From: an uncultured Bacteroidales bacterium
Lineage (GTDB): Bacteria; Bacteroidota; Bacteroidia; Bacteroidales; Bacteroidaceae
Assembly: GCA_945871755.1 (NCBI GenBank)
Contig: CAMBWV010000100.1
Coordinates: 1 to 5,347, forward strand
Length of the DNA: 5,347 nucleotides
Reading direction: 5' to 3'
Below, piece by piece: positions 4,685 to 5,347 of this stretch (its first letter is position 1; each line of letters begins with the position of its first letter). Made by a program: the position numbers and the translations under genes. The notes beneath the pieces are model-generated. The model worked only from the letters and a program-made list of their open reading frames with translations. It made no database searches and was not told the DNA's origin.

Positions 4685-5347
4685 CTAGCAGAGATAGAAC
4701 AATTTGCGGAAGAGGAAAAACAGCATCGGCATGATGAGGGCGGGCAGGAGGTTGATGGTCTTGCAATCCTTGATGTGCATGACTCCCAGACCGCTGGCCG
4801 CAATCAGCACACCGCCGACGATGGACACCTCCGTGATGAGTTCTTGCGAGATAAAGGACTGCGACACCTTGGCTATGCCGTAGATGGAGGAGAGCCAAAC
4901 GAGAACGACAATGGAGGTGACGGAAACGGCAAAACCATAACTGGAGGCGATGACAATCATTGTTACGAAGTTCATCGTGGCGAGCGTCATCAGAAACGTA
5001 TTGTCGCCATTGAGCGCAGCATTGACGGGGCCCATGATGGCCAGTGTGCCGACGCAACAGAGGAGGACGGCCGTAGTGATTCCCTCCGTGACATTCGCGC
5101 CCTTGCCCATGACGGAGGTGGCCTTCTCCATGCGCTGGTCGAGGCGCAAGAGGGTGCCGAGCAATCCACCGAGGGAGAGGCAGAAGATGAAGAGGACGGG
5201 ATATTCGCTCTTCGGCATATTGTTCATGGCCACATTGACGCCCAGCACGAGGGCGGCCAGTCCCATGGCCGTATTGAGCACATTGATGTACTTCTCGCGG
5301 ATGCCCTTACGCGCCAAAGCGCCTATGGCACTGCCTAGGATGATGGC
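4685..5347 (-). CDS. DUF554 family integral membrane protein, 5' end outside window
   Basis: The frame is open to the right edge, giving 220 visible residues ending at a TAG at 4685-4687. It begins in mid-protein (AIILGSAIGALARKG), which matches the usual N-terminal region of DUF554 (YqgA/YdfK-like) proteins, so perhaps only 10-15 residues are missing. A TTG at 5315-5317 could be taken as a start, but the conserved sequence continues upstream of it. Several hydrophobic segments are seen (visible residues about 24-42, 50-67, 88-106, 118-135, 139-157, 172-190 and 197-217). Other family-like stretches are GGLLGTLLRLDQRMEKA (60-76) and GGVLIAASGLGV...LLPALIMP (178-207). The function of DUF554 proteins is unknown. 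Where many relatives have a KxxLD-type stretch after the GD motif, this one reads LATMNF (121-126), which I note only from memory of the family. Its position directly before rfbD suggests a shared transcript. Confidence 0.86.
   Translation of the reverse strand, partial: AIILGSAIGALARKGIREKYINVLNTAMGLAALVLGVNVAMNNMPKSEYPVLFIFCLSLGGLLGTLLRLDQRMEKATSVMGKGANVTEGITTAVLLCCVGTLAIMGPVNAALNGDNTFLMTLATMNFVTMIVIASSYGFAVSVTSIVVLVWLSSIYGIAKVSQSFISQELITEVSIVGGVLIAASGLGVMHIKDCKTINLLPALIMPMLFFLFRKLFYLC

Noticed and set aside
5315..5317. TTG as the start codon of the DUF554 gene
   Set aside because: The frame stays open to the window edge, and the ten residues upstream fit the conserved N-terminal region of the family, so the gene starts outside the window.

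Overview
The window looks like a chromosomal segment from a member of the Bacteroidales, most likely Prevotellaceae-like. This is an inference. It rests on the protein flavour (an RmlB with the long insertion before the YxxxK motif that I associate with Bacteroidetes, and a YidE/AspT-type transporter), on start codons without a Shine-Dalgarno sequence, and on one good Bacteroidetes-type promoter motif (TAnnTTTG). No rRNA, tRNA, CRISPR array, transposase or integrase is visible.

Layout. Positions 1-794 (+) hold the 3' end of a membrane transporter gene, closed by a strong intrinsic terminator (836-881). Converging on it from the other strand is an AT-richer Abi_2 family (AbiD/AbiF-like) HEPN gene (988-1890, -). 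The 251 bp upstream of that gene are the most interesting part of the window. Read on the minus strand, they contain a perfect 40-bp palindrome (1982-2021), a Bacteroidetes-type promoter (1958-1989), about 50 nt of transcribed leader, and an intrinsic terminator (1902-1944) that ends 11 bp before the abi start codon. Promoter, short RNA, terminator, then HEPN toxin is the architecture expected of an RNA-antitoxin/toxin module. It fits what is known of AbiF, which is associated with a conserved non-coding RNA.

Farther right, all on the minus strand, are rfbB (dTDP-glucose 4,6-dehydratase, 2142-3284), rfbD (dTDP-4-dehydrorhamnose reductase, 3702-4619) and the 5'-truncated end of a DUF554 membrane protein gene (4685 to beyond the edge). 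RfbB and RfbD catalyse the second and fourth steps of dTDP-L-rhamnose synthesis. rfbA and rfbC are not in the window and may lie beyond the right edge. DUF554 and rfbD are 65 bp apart and probably cotranscribed. rfbD and rfbB are separated by 417 bp of non-coding DNA with a four-unit array of 18-bp palindromes at 22-bp period (3426-3509), two further hairpins and three imperfect direct repeats, one of which contains the rfbD stop codon.

The two sugar-nucleotide genes and the two membrane proteins look like resident chromosomal genes. The abi cassette looks like acquired defence cargo placed between rfbB and the transporter gene. A 12-bp direct repeat, with some similarity beyond it, links the abi 3' end to the region just upstream of abi.
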